Below, piece by piece: positions 1 to 7,256 of a DNA stretch of 53,384 nt. The DNA comes from an uncultured delta proteobacterium (GTDB taxonomy: Bacteria; Myxococcota_A; Polyangia; Haliangiales; Haliangiaceae). The DNA lies in NCBI GenBank assembly GCA_900696455.1, contig CAADGB010000048.1, forward strand, positions 1 to 53,384, read 5' to 3'. How positions within the stretch are numbered: the stretch's first letter is position 1; every line of letters begins with the position of its first letter. The translations under genes and the position numbers were made by a program. The notes beneath the pieces were generated by a model that did not search any database, was not told the DNA's origin, and saw nothing but the letters and a program-made list of their open reading frames with translations.

Positions 1-196
1 CGGGCAGCGCGGGCAGCGCGGGGCGGTCGGCGCGGAGGTGATCGAGCGCGGCCGCGCACGCGGCGCAGGCCGCGAGGTGCGTCCGGGCCGCCGCGGCGCC
101 GGCGTCGTCGAGCTCGGCCAGGGCGTGGCGCTCGAGCACCAGCCACGACAGCGGCTGGCCGATGCAGGCCGGGGCGGGCGCGGCGGGCGCGCTCAC
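1..196 (-). CDS. putative zinc-finger anti-sigma factor, N-terminal part (runs off window)
   Basis: The reading frame starts with GTG at 196, overlaps the TGA of the ECF sigma gene by three bases (GTGA), and continues past the left edge, so only about 65 residues are visible. It contains H-x3-C-x2-C (HLAACAAC), the core of the zf-HC2 anti-sigma zinc finger. Anti-sigma factors of this type hold an ECF sigma factor at the membrane until a signal arrives. The position directly after the sigma gene supports that role. The transmembrane and sensory parts are outside the window, so the identification is good but incomplete. Confidence 0.7.
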   Translation of the reverse strand, partial: MSAPAAPAPACIGQPLSWLVLERHALAELDDAGAAAARTHLAACAACAAALDHLRADRPALPALP

Positions 197-711
197 GCCA
201 CCCCTCCGCCGCTGGCCCGCTCGAGCTCGGCCAGGACCTCGTGGGCGCGGGCCAGGCGCTTGCCCACGGTCTTGCGCGAGACGCCCAGATGCTCCGCGAT
301 CTCGTCCTGGGTCATCTCGTCGAGGTAGCGGCAGACCAGCACCTCGAGCTGCCCGTCGTCGAGCCGCTCGCCCAGGTGGCCCAGCAGATCGAGCCCGATC
401 ACCCGCGCCTGGTCGCCGAGCCGCGACGGCGGCACCAGCGCCGGCTGCTCGCGCTCGAGCAGCCGCGCCCGCCCGCGCCGATCGCGGATCAGGTTGAGGC
501 AGCGGTTGGTGACCGCCCGGTAGAGGTAGGGGAGCGTCACGAGGTGCTCGGGGCCGGCGAGCAGATCCACGAACAGGCCGTGGACGAGATCGATGGCGTC
601 GTCGGAGTTGCGCAGGTAGCGCGCGGCCTTGCGCACCAGCGCCGGGCCGTAGCGCACGTAGGCGTCGCGAGGATCACTGACAGGTGCCACCGGCGAAGCC
701 GACAGTCTCAC
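193..711 (-). CDS. ECF-type RNA polymerase sigma factor
   Basis: A 172-aa sigma-70 family factor containing only regions 2 and 4. Region 2 lies around residues 20-80 (DAIDLVHGLFVDLL, then YLYRAVTNRCLNLIRDR). Region 4 lies around 110-160 with the helix-turn-helix TQDEIAEHLGVSRKTVGKRL. It would redirect RNA polymerase to a small regulon, probably including its own operon. The start is GTG at 711, which overlaps the end of the upstream Cys-rich gene by 38 bases. A shorter start cannot be excluded. It is the third gene of a caspase, Cys-rich protein, sigma, anti-sigma series on the minus strand. The regulatory target and signal are unknown. Confidence 0.88.
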   Translation of the reverse strand: MRLSASPVAPVSDPRDAYVRYGPALVRKAARYLRNSDDAIDLVHGLFVDLLAGPEHLVTLPYLYRAVTNRCLNLIRDRRGRARLLEREQPALVPPSRLGDQARVIGLDLLGHLGERLDDGQLEVLVCRYLDEMTQDEIAEHLGVSRKTVGKRLARAHEVLAELERASGGGVA

Positions 712-1741
712 AGGCGTGGAGGTCGGGGTCGGCGAGCTCGCCCGGACAGTCGGCGTCGGCGTCGCACTCGCGGTCGAGGCGGCCGTCGCAGCCGCGCAGC
801 GGCGCGCCGGCGCACGCGCCGCTGTCGCAGTCGCCGTGGTCGAAGCAGCCGGCGCCCGGACCGCGGCCGCGATCGCAGCGCGCCGGCCGGACCCCGTCCG
901 CCGGCAGGCAGGCGTCGCCGCCGCAGTCGGCCGCGGTCGCGCACGCGCCGCACACCCCGTCGAGGCAGCGACCCGAGGCGCAGGTCGCGTCGCGCATGCA
1001 GCGCAGGCCGTCGGCGAGCGCGCCCGGCGGCAGGCACTGGCTGGCCACGCTCAGCCAGCCCGGCCACGCCCCGCCGACCACGCACAGCTCGCCGCCGGTG
1101 CAGTCGGCGTCCTCGTCGCAGCCGCCGCACACGTCGGGCCACGCCCCCGGCCACTCGTAGCACTGGCCGCTGGCGCAATCGGCGTCGGCGGTGCAGACCG
1201 CGCCGTCGGGCCGGATCACCGCCAGCGGCGGGGTCGTACAGTCGGCGTCGCGGGCGATCTCGGCGCCGATGTTGGCGAGCACGGCGCGGCCGCGGCCCCG
1301 CTTGGCGAGCCGGAAGAGGACGCCGCTGTAGTCGGCGGGCATCCGCACCAGGTAGGTCAGCTTGCGCCAGTCGCTGGTGGGGACGCGCTCGTCGGTCTCG
1401 ACCGAGCCGTCGCCGAACACGTCCATCGCCAGCCGGACCTCGGCGTCCTCGGCGACGTCGGCGACCAGCGTGAAGCGGACGCAGGTGCCGTCGCTGGCCT
1501 CGACCGGGGTCATCTGGGCGATCGCGGTGTCGTCGCCGAGCAGCTCGACGCCGAGATCGCCCGGGTGCCAGGTCGGCGCCGGCCGGACCTCGCCCTTCTC
1601 GAGCCGCCACGTGCACAGGGACTCGCCGCACCACAGGTCGAAGCCGCGGTCCTCGATGATCTGCCCGCAGTCGGTGGCGCCGCCGGACGCCGCTGCGCCC
1701 ACCACCACCACGAGCCAGGTCGCGCCGTGTCGCGTGCGCAT
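674..1741 (-). CDS. secreted Cys-rich repeat protein
   Basis: A 355-aa protein starting at ATG 1741, five bases after the caspase gene stops. Residues 1-25 form a signal peptide. Residues about 25-170 look like a carbohydrate-binding or jelly-roll-like domain (FTLVADVAEDAEVRLAMDVF). The second half has regularly spaced short Cys modules of the kind ADCASGQC, DADCTGGELC and ATCASGRC, ending in CQ. Such modules are typical of myxobacterial secreted proteins and are probably disulfide-bonded, possibly metal binding. A Cys follows the signal peptide (GGATDC), but it does not fit a clean lipobox, so lipidation is uncertain. No enzymatic motif was found. The role is presumably linked to the caspase in the same operon. 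Confidence 0.75.
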   Translation of the reverse strand: MRTRHGATWLVVVVGAAASGGATDCGQIIEDRGFDLWCGESLCTWRLEKGEVRPAPTWHPGDLGVELLGDDTAIAQMTPVEASDGTCVRFTLVADVAEDAEVRLAMDVFGDGSVETDERVPTSDWRKLTYLVRMPADYSGVLFRLAKRGRGRAVLANIGAEIARDADCTTPPLAVIRPDGAVCTADADCASGQCYEWPGAWPDVCGGCDEDADCTGGELCVVGGAWPGWLSVASQCLPPGALADGLRCMRDATCASGRCLDGVCGACATAADCGGDACLPADGVRPARCDRGRGPGAGCFDHGDCDSGACAGAPLRGCDGRLDRECDADADCPGELADPDLHACETVGFAGGTCQ

Positions 1742-1746
1742 GAGCC

Positions 1747-3414
1747 TCACCTCCGGGTCACCGCGCCCAGGCCGACGGTGACGAGGCCGCCGTCGTGCTG
1801 GTCGCCGAGCAGGTTGTCGATCGCCGGCGCGTAGCTGCCGGTCAGGCGCGCGGTCAGGCCCCAGCGCCGGGTGAACCACACGTCCACGCCCACGGCGGCC
1901 GCGCCGTAGAGGCCGGGGTAGGCGTCGCTCGTCCTGGTCCCGAGCTGGTCGTGGAAGGTGGTCAGGCCGAGCGCCAGCCCGGCGCCGAGCTGGCCGTAGG
2001 CGACGACGCGCCGGCGCCCGAGCTCGACCCGACCGAACCCGCCCAGCGCCAGCGTGTCCCAGCGCAGGCGCAGCGGCTCGAGCTCGGTGTCGCGCCGCCA
2101 CTCCTCGCCGCCGAGCAGCAGGAGCTCGCCGCCGACCAGCACCCGGGCGTGGAGGCGCTGGGCGAGGTGCACGCCGAGCTGCGGGGAGACGAGGCCCTGG
2201 CGGTGGTAGCCGAAGTCCTCGAGCCGATCGACGTAGCCGTCGCCGCGGCCCGCGCCCAGGCCCGCCACCACCGCCAGGTGCCAGCGCGGCCCGAGGTCGG
2301 CGTCGCCCTTGGCGGTGGCCGCGACCAGGCGCTCCACCGCGCAGCCGTCGAGCGCCACCGTCACCGGCGTCCGCCCCGGCGCCGCCGCGCAGCGCAGGAG
2401 GCGGGTCTCGCCGCGCACCAGCACCTGGTAGCGGCCGGGGGCCACCGCGATCGCGAGCGGCGCGCCCCGCGCCTTGTGGACCTCGGCCACCACCGCGCGC
2501 GCCGGCAGCCGCTCGATCAGCACCTGCCCCTCCGCCGCCGGCGGCAGCGTGATCGACGTGGTCGTCGGCTCCGGGAACGACAGCGGGATCTCGCCCTGCC
2601 CCTTCAGGTCGACCTCGACCGAGACGTGCTGGCTGCCGACCGCGGTCGCCGCGGTCGCGGTGAGGGTGTGGTGGTAGGTGTAGCGGTAGGCCTCGTCGAG
2701 CGAGACCCGACCGTCGCCGTTGGTGTCGGCGGCGCCGCGCAGCCCGACCAGGAGGTGGTGGGTGAAGTACGACGAGCGCAGGAAGTCCGACTCCTGCGAC
2801 AGCTCGCTGTCGGTCGACGACGCCAGCACCGCGATCCCGGTGGCGTCGAGCCGCGCCCGCGAGTTGAACGAGAAGTCGGCCGCCGGCTCGACGCCCTTGG
2901 TGCGCGAGAAGGCGCCGCTCTGGCACGCGTCGAGGACGACCACGGTGAGCGCCGCCGGCACGGCGAGGAGCCGCGCCCGCAGCTCGGCCAGCGGCAGCTC
3001 GGCCGTCCCCAGCGACAGCGCCGCGGCGCGGGCGTGACCGGAGTAGTAGAAGAACAGGCGCGCCGGGCGTCCGGCGGCCGCGACCGCGCGCTCGATCGCC
3101 GCCACCTCGGCCAGGAGGCGGGCCGGCGTCGGCGCCAGCACCACGCGCACGTGCTCCCGCCGGTAGCCGCCGAGGGTGACCAGCAGGTCGGCGACCTCGC
3201 GCGCGTCGTCCTCGGCCCACGCCAGGCGGGTCTGACCGGGGCCGGGTGCGTTGCTGCCCACGACCAGGGCGAAGCCGACCGGCTCGTCGTCGGCCCACGC
3301 CGGGCGCGGCGCGCCGACGGTGACGACGGCCAGGGCGAGCGCCACGAGCGCCGCCGCCGACCGGCCAGCAGCGGTGGAGACGGCGCGCGGGAGCGGTGCG
3401 GAGGCCATGCCCAT
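1747..3414 (-). CDS. secreted caspase-like (C14) protease with C-terminal beta-rich domain
   Basis: A 555-aa protein with a signal peptide (residues about 15-41, ending AWA-DD). The caspase fold spans about 45-260. The catalytic His127 lies in FFYYSGHA and Cys164 in LDACQSG, so the dyad is intact. An EF-hand-like calcium loop (DTNGDGRVSLDE, about 230-241) sits inside the caspase domain, suggesting calcium dependence as in some metacaspases. A PEGA-like linker follows, and residues about 380-555 are a Gly/aromatic-rich beta region resembling an outer-membrane barrel. Cell-envelope placement is inferred. First gene of the operon with the Cys-rich protein and the ECF sigma pair. ATG at 3408 is an alternative start. 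Confidence 0.85.
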   Translation of the reverse strand: MGMASAPLPRAVSTAAGRSAAALVALALAVVTVGAPRPAWADDEPVGFALVVGSNAPGPGQTRLAWAEDDAREVADLLVTLGGYRREHVRVVLAPTPARLLAEVAAIERAVAAAGRPARLFFYYSGHARAAALSLGTAELPLAELRARLLAVPAALTVVVLDACQSGAFSRTKGVEPAADFSFNSRARLDATGIAVLASSTDSELSQESDFLRSSYFTHHLLVGLRGAADTNGDGRVSLDEAYRYTYHHTLTATAATAVGSQHVSVEVDLKGQGEIPLSFPEPTTTSITLPPAAEGQVLIERLPARAVVAEVHKARGAPLAIAVAPGRYQVLVRGETRLLRCAAAPGRTPVTVALDGCAVERLVAATAKGDADLGPRWHLAVVAGLGAGRGDGYVDRLEDFGYHRQGLVSPQLGVHLAQRLHARVLVGGELLLLGGEEWRRDTELEPLRLRWDTLALGGFGRVELGRRRVVAYGQLGAGLALGLTTFHDQLGTRTSDAYPGLYGAAAVGVDVWFTRRWGLTARLTGSYAPAIDNLLGDQHDGGLVTVGLGAVTRR

Positions 3415-3531
3415 CAGACACGCAAGTCTGCACCGGCGGGAACCCGGATCGACGTGCGGCCCGGCCGTCCCCGGCGAGGCACACGATTCCGGCAGGTTAG
3501 CGCGCGACCGTGGCCACCGGCCGAGGGCCGC
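3415..3531. other. intergenic region upstream of the caspase operon
   Basis: This 117-base gap separates the caspase gene start from the end of the zinc-ribbon gene, both on the minus strand. It should hold the caspase operon promoter and possibly a terminator for the zinc-ribbon pair. I see no convincing sigma-70 hexamers and no T-tailed hairpin. Confidence 0.4.
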
Positions 3532-3732
3532 TCACGCCCGGCGCTGGCTGCGGTCGATGTCGGCCCACTCCGGTGGGGTCCGCTCCAGGACGTTGTCCAT
3601 GCCGCACTGATCGCAGAGGTACGAGCGCAGGTCGAGGTGCAGCTCGGGCACCGTCACGCGCATCAGCGCGCGGATGGTCATCGAGCTCTGCTTGCGACAG
3701 CGCCAGCAGGTGAACGACGGCGACGTGCTCAT
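3532..3732 (-). CDS. small zinc-ribbon-like protein
   Basis: A 66-aa protein starting at ATG 3732. Two Cys pairs, CWRC near residues 9-12 and CDQC near 40-43, are spaced like a zinc ribbon. There is no other domain. The start overlaps the stop of the upstream membrane protein gene by ATGA, so the two are probably translated as a coupled pair. The function is unknown. The ribbon could bind nucleic acid or a partner protein. Confidence 0.7.
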   Translation of the reverse strand: MSTSPSFTCWRCRKQSSMTIRALMRVTVPELHLDLRSYLCDQCGMDNVLERTPPEWADIDRSQRRA

Positions 3733-4115
3733 GACGCGACCTCCCGCGGCGCTGCGAGCGGCGCCGCCGGCGGGAACAGGAGCGCGCCCAGGACCGGTAC
3801 GGCGCCCACCGCCAGCGCCGGGATCCAGCGGGCGTCGAGCCCGAGCAAGACGTTGTCGATGGTGACCGCCCACGACACGTAGGCGGCGGCCCGGATCAGG
3901 TACTGGCCCAGCGGCGCCGGCCGGCGGCGCGACGCCAGGTACAGGACCACGGCGCTGACGAGGATGCCGGACGCCACCAGCGCCAGGGCCGTGGCCGGGC
4001 GCGTGATGCTCCCGGTGGACAGCACGATCGTGTGTACGAACACGACCTCGCCCGGGATCAGCTTGGCGATGGAGTCGATGACCCCGTCGCCGGGCTCACC
4101 GATGGACAGCGACAT
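3729..4115 (-). CDS. small integral membrane protein
   Basis: A 128-aa protein (start ATG 4115) with about four hydrophobic segments: around residues 17-33 (LIPGEVVFVHTIVL), 40-62 (ALALVASGILVSAVVLYLA), 72-85 and 95-115. The family is not recognised. It is the first gene of a two-gene minus-strand unit with the zinc-ribbon protein. It diverges from the GAF/AAA+ regulator across a 207-base region full of GTCCAC repeats, so the regulator may control it. Confidence 0.65.
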   Translation of the reverse strand: MSLSIGEPGDGVIDSIAKLIPGEVVFVHTIVLSTGSITRPATALALVASGILVSAVVLYLASRRRPAPLGQYLIRAAAYVSWAVTIDNVLLGLDARWIPALAVGAVPVLGALLFPPAAPLAAPREVAS

Positions 4116-4197
4116 GCGCTCCCACGGTGCACCGCCCGTGCCCACCTGCGCCCACCGCCGGCGCGCCCGATCGCCGCGCACGGCCAGGGGCCGCCCG

Positions 4198-4278
4198 GTC
4201 CACCTGTGCGTCGAGGGCACGACCAGGTGTCCACTCCACCGGATCCGACCGCGCGACGATGTCCACTCCAGTGGACAC
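4198..4278. promoter_or_regulatory. iterated GTCCAC operator-like sites with a perfect palindrome
   Basis: Between divergent genes, GTCCAC occurs at 4198, 4229 and 4261, spaced 31 and 32 bases, about three helical turns. The last copy is part of a perfect inverted repeat, TGTCCACT-CC-AGTGGACA, at 4260-4277. The second copy repeats TGTCCACTCCA exactly (4228-4238). CGGATC follows at 4240 and 4281. Equal spacing on one helix face is what cooperative binding sites look like. The likely binder is the adjacent GAF/AAA+ protein through its Fis-type helix-turn-helix (inference). Confidence 0.55.
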
Positions 4279-4322
4279 CCCGGATCGCTGTGGGCGTCGC
4301 GCGCATCGGCTACATTCGCAGG

Positions 4323-5825
4323 ATGACGGGGGACGAGATCGTCCGCGAGCGCGACTTCTACCGTCGCCTGCTCGACCTGGGCGGCGCGGCGGAGGTCGAG
4401 CCGCTGCTCGAGCAGGCGCTGGCCCTGGTGGTCGAGGTCACCCGCGCCGAGGTCGCCTACCTCGAGCTCCACGACGACGACCCCGACGACGACGCCCCGC
4501 CCCGCTACTGGCGGGGCCACCACGTCACCTGCGCCGAGGCCGCGACCATCCGCGAGTCGATCTCCCGCGGCATCATCGCCCGCACCCTCGCCGACGGCCG
4601 CACGGTCGAGACCCCGTCGGCCCTCGACGACACCCGCTTCGAGGATCTGGGCAGCGTCCGCCGTCACGAGATCCAGGCCGTCCTGTGCGCGCCCATCGGC
4701 ACCGCGCCGCCCATCGGCGTCATCTACCTGCAGGGCACCGTCCGCCCCGGCGGCTTCGACGCCACCGACCGCCAGCGCCTCGAGCTGTTCGCGCGCCAGC
4801 TCGCCCCCATCGCCGACCGGCTGCTCGCGCCGCGCGCCCGCGCCGCCCTCACCGATCACACCCAGGAGGTGCGTCAGCGCTTCCGCTGTCCGAACTTGAT
4901 CGGCCGCTCGCGTGCGCTGGCCCACGTGCTGCAAGAGGCCTCGCTCGTGGCGCCGCTGGACATCGACGTCCTCATCACCGGCCCGGCGGGGACCGGCAAG
5001 ACCGCGCTCGCGCGCGCGCTCGCCGAGAACAGCCGGCGCGCCGGCGGCCCGTTCGTCGCCATCAACTGCGCCGCGATCCCCGAGACCCTGATCGAGAGCG
5101 AGCTGTTCGGCGCCGAGCGCGGCGCCCACTCGCAGGCCAACCGCAGGCTCCCGGGCAAGGTGGCGGCCGCCGAGGGCGGCACCCTGCTCCTCGACGAGAT
5201 CGGCGATCTGCCGGCCAGCGGTCAGGCCAAGCTCCTACACCTCCTGCAGGCCCGCGAGTATCACCCCCTGGGGGCGACCTCCACCATCCGCGCCGACGTC
5301 CGGATCATCAGCGCGACCAACGTCGACCTGCGCCAGAAGGTCGCCGCCCGCGAGTTCCGCGAGGATCTGTTCTACCGCCTCCACGTCGTGCCCCTGGCCA
5401 TGCCCGGCCTGCACGAGCGCAAGGACGACATCCCCGAGCTGGTCGAGCACGTGTGCGCCGAGGCCTGCCGCCGCCACGACCTGCCGGCGATGACGGTGTC
5501 GCGCCGCGCCCAGCTCGCCTGCCGCGACGCGAGCTGGCCCGGGCACGTGCGCGAGCTCGCCCACGCCATCGAGGCCGCCGTCATCCGCGCCCACGGCGAG
5601 CGCTCGACCGTGGTGCTCGAGCACCACGTCTTCCCCGCCGCCGATCGCGCCGCCGACGACGGCCGCCGCGCCACCTTCCACGAGGCCACCCGCGACTTCC
5701 AGCGCCGCTACCTGCTCGAGCTGCTCGAGGCCAACGACTGGAACGTCGCCCGCACCGCGCGCCAGCTCGAGCTCGCCCGGGCCCACGTCTACAACCTCAT
5801 CCACGCGCTGGGCCTGCGCCGCTAG
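4323..5825 (+). CDS. GAF-domain AAA+ transcriptional regulator (NtrC-like family)
   Basis: A 500-aa protein with a GAF-type sensor (residues about 25-165), a sigma-54-activator-type AAA+ domain (about 195-420) and a Fis-like helix-turn-helix at the C-terminus (NVARTARQLELARAHVYNLI). Walker A is GPAGTGKT near 220. Walker B is GTLLLDEIGDLP. The loop that is normally GAFTGA and contacts sigma-54 reads GAHSQA here. The start at ATG 4323 was chosen because the GAF domain begins directly after it, although the frame is open further upstream. It probably regulates the following two genes and/or the divergent membrane protein pair. Confidence 0.87.
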   Translation: MTGDEIVRERDFYRRLLDLGGAAEVEPLLEQALALVVEVTRAEVAYLELHDDDPDDDAPPRYWRGHHVTCAEAATIRESISRGIIARTLADGRTVETPSALDDTRFEDLGSVRRHEIQAVLCAPIGTAPPIGVIYLQGTVRPGGFDATDRQRLELFARQLAPIADRLLAPRARAALTDHTQEVRQRFRCPNLIGRSRALAHVLQEASLVAPLDIDVLITGPAGTGKTALARALAENSRRAGGPFVAINCAAIPETLIESELFGAERGAHSQANRRLPGKVAAAEGGTLLLDEIGDLPASGQAKLLHLLQAREYHPLGATSTIRADVRIISATNVDLRQKVAAREFREDLFYRLHVVPLAMPGLHERKDDIPELVEHVCAEACRRHDLPAMTVSRRAQLACRDASWPGHVRELAHAIEAAVIRAHGERSTVVLEHHVFPAADRAADDGRRATFHEATRDFQRRYLLELLEANDWNVARTARQLELARAHVYNLIHALGLRR

Positions 5826-5898
5826 CCGCGGACGCCGACGGCCCGCTTCACCCCAGGGATCCGGGGTCGCTCGCGCGACCACCGGCCGCCGGAGGACC

Positions 5899-6597
5899 AT
5901 GCCCACGATCGTGTTCCACGACTGCAGCGTCCATCTGCACAGCCGCGCCACGACGCCCGACGCCCACGGCGCCATGCTCATGTCGTTCTGGGCCGAGGAC
6001 CCGGACGAGGTCAACCGCGACCCCGCCCTCCTCGTCCCCATCGACGAGCTCAGGTCGGTGAGCGCGTACGAGGCCGGCACCATCGCCCTGGCCAGCGTGC
6101 AGTACGACGACGAGCGCCTGGAGCTCGCCCTCACCGGCGGCGCGGTCCGCGGCGTCGTCCGCATCGCCCGCGATCACTGGCAGCGGGCGCGCCTCGACGC
6201 CCGCGTGCGCTGGCCCCTGCGCAACGACGGGCGCGACTACGAGTACATGGAGGTCCTGGTCATCCCCGATCCCGAGACCGCCCCGCCCGGCGCCACCCGG
6301 GTCCGCTACCGCGGCTTCCACGCCCGCGTCGTCGGCGTCGACGCCGGCCAGGTCGAGCTCCAGCTCTGGCACGGCGGCACCTCGCGGATCACGTCGCTGC
6401 CCCAGGTCACGCGGGTCGTGCCGCTCGCCGACTTCGATCCGCTGGCCCAGCTCTTCTACCCGCGCGACGCCCTGGCGCTGACCACGCTCGATCCCGCCGA
6501 TCCCGCGCACCACGAGGGCGCGCTGTTCGTCGCCGAGCCCGCCTACACGCTGTGGCCGCTCAGCATCCCCAAGCTGCCGCCGTCGCACCAGCGGTGA
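5899..6597 (+). CDS. conserved hypothetical protein
   Basis: A 232-aa soluble protein without a signal peptide or transmembrane segment. A good GGAGG lies a few bases before ATG 5899. The sequence is rich in beta-forming stretches (ATRVRYRGFHARVVGVDAGQ). No family or catalytic motif was recognised. Its stop overlaps the GTG start of the small caspase-like gene (GTGA), so the two are almost certainly co-translated. The pair follows the GAF/AAA+ regulator, suggesting one functional locus. Confidence 0.6.
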   Translation: MPTIVFHDCSVHLHSRATTPDAHGAMLMSFWAEDPDEVNRDPALLVPIDELRSVSAYEAGTIALASVQYDDERLELALTGGAVRGVVRIARDHWQRARLDARVRWPLRNDGRDYEYMEVLVIPDPETAPPGATRVRYRGFHARVVGVDAGQVELQLWHGGTSRITSLPQVTRVVPLADFDPLAQLFYPRDALALTTLDPADPAHHEGALFVAEPAYTLWPLSIPKLPPSHQR

Positions 6598-7256
6598 GGG
6601 GCGCCGTGCCTCCCCGGGGCCCGGGCGCGCGCACCGACCCCGAGCCGGTCTGCCTCAACGCCATCAGCGCCGCCGGTGGCGAGGAGCTCGACCTCGTGCG
6701 GCGCGGGGTCCGCGGCTTCGGCGTCGCCTGCGCCGCCGATCTCGCCACGGCCCTCCATCGCCTCGCCGCGCGCGAGGCGCGCCACGCCGGGCCGCCGCCG
6801 GTGCGCGCGCTCGACCTCATCGGCCACGCCGGCGGCGACCACCGCCTGCTCGAGCTCGGCGGCTGGCGGCTCGGCCCCGACGCCGGGACCGCCGCCGACT
6901 TCGCCGCGCTGGCGCCCATCCTGCGCGCGCTCGGCGTGGGCCACGTCCGCCTGCTCGGCTGCGCCACCGCGACCACCGAGGCCGGGCTGCGAACGATGGC
7001 GCGGCTCCCCGCCGCGCTCCAGGCCGGCCCGCGGGCGGGGCCACCGATCCAGGTGTGGGGCAGCCGCGCCCTGCTCGGGCCCCACTGCTACGGCCGCCTC
7101 GGGCTCCTGCCCCGCCACCACGCCCTGCTCCGCCCGTACCCCGCCGCCCCGGCGCCGGGGCGGTCGCTCACCGCGCCAGCTCCGCCGGCCCCCGGCAGCG
7201 CGCGCCCAGCGAGAACAGCCGGGCCCCGACCGGGCGCGGGTTCTCGATGGCCATGA
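6594..7256 (+). CDS. small caspase-like (DUF4347/CHAT-type) protein
   Basis: A 220-aa protein from GTG 6594, overlapping the previous stop. Two short motifs fit the caspase-clan dyad as seen in DUF4347/CHAT-like domains. LDLIGHAGG carries His78 after a hydrophobic strand, and VRLLGCATA carries Cys123 after another strand, followed by TEAGLRTM. The 45-residue His-Cys spacing and the GHA...GC pattern are typical. There is no signal peptide, so it acts in the cytoplasm. The last 30 residues are low-complexity and overlap the convergent kinase gene by 89 bases. The assignment to the caspase clan is by motif only. Confidence 0.55.
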   Translation: MRGAVPPRGPGARTDPEPVCLNAISAAGGEELDLVRRGVRGFGVACAADLATALHRLAAREARHAGPPPVRALDLIGHAGGDHRLLELGGWRLGPDAGTAADFAALAPILRALGVGHVRLLGCATATTEAGLRTMARLPAALQAGPRAGPPIQVWGSRALLGPHCYGRLGLLPRHHALLRPYPAAPAPGRSLTAPAPPAPGSARPARTAGPRPGAGSRWP

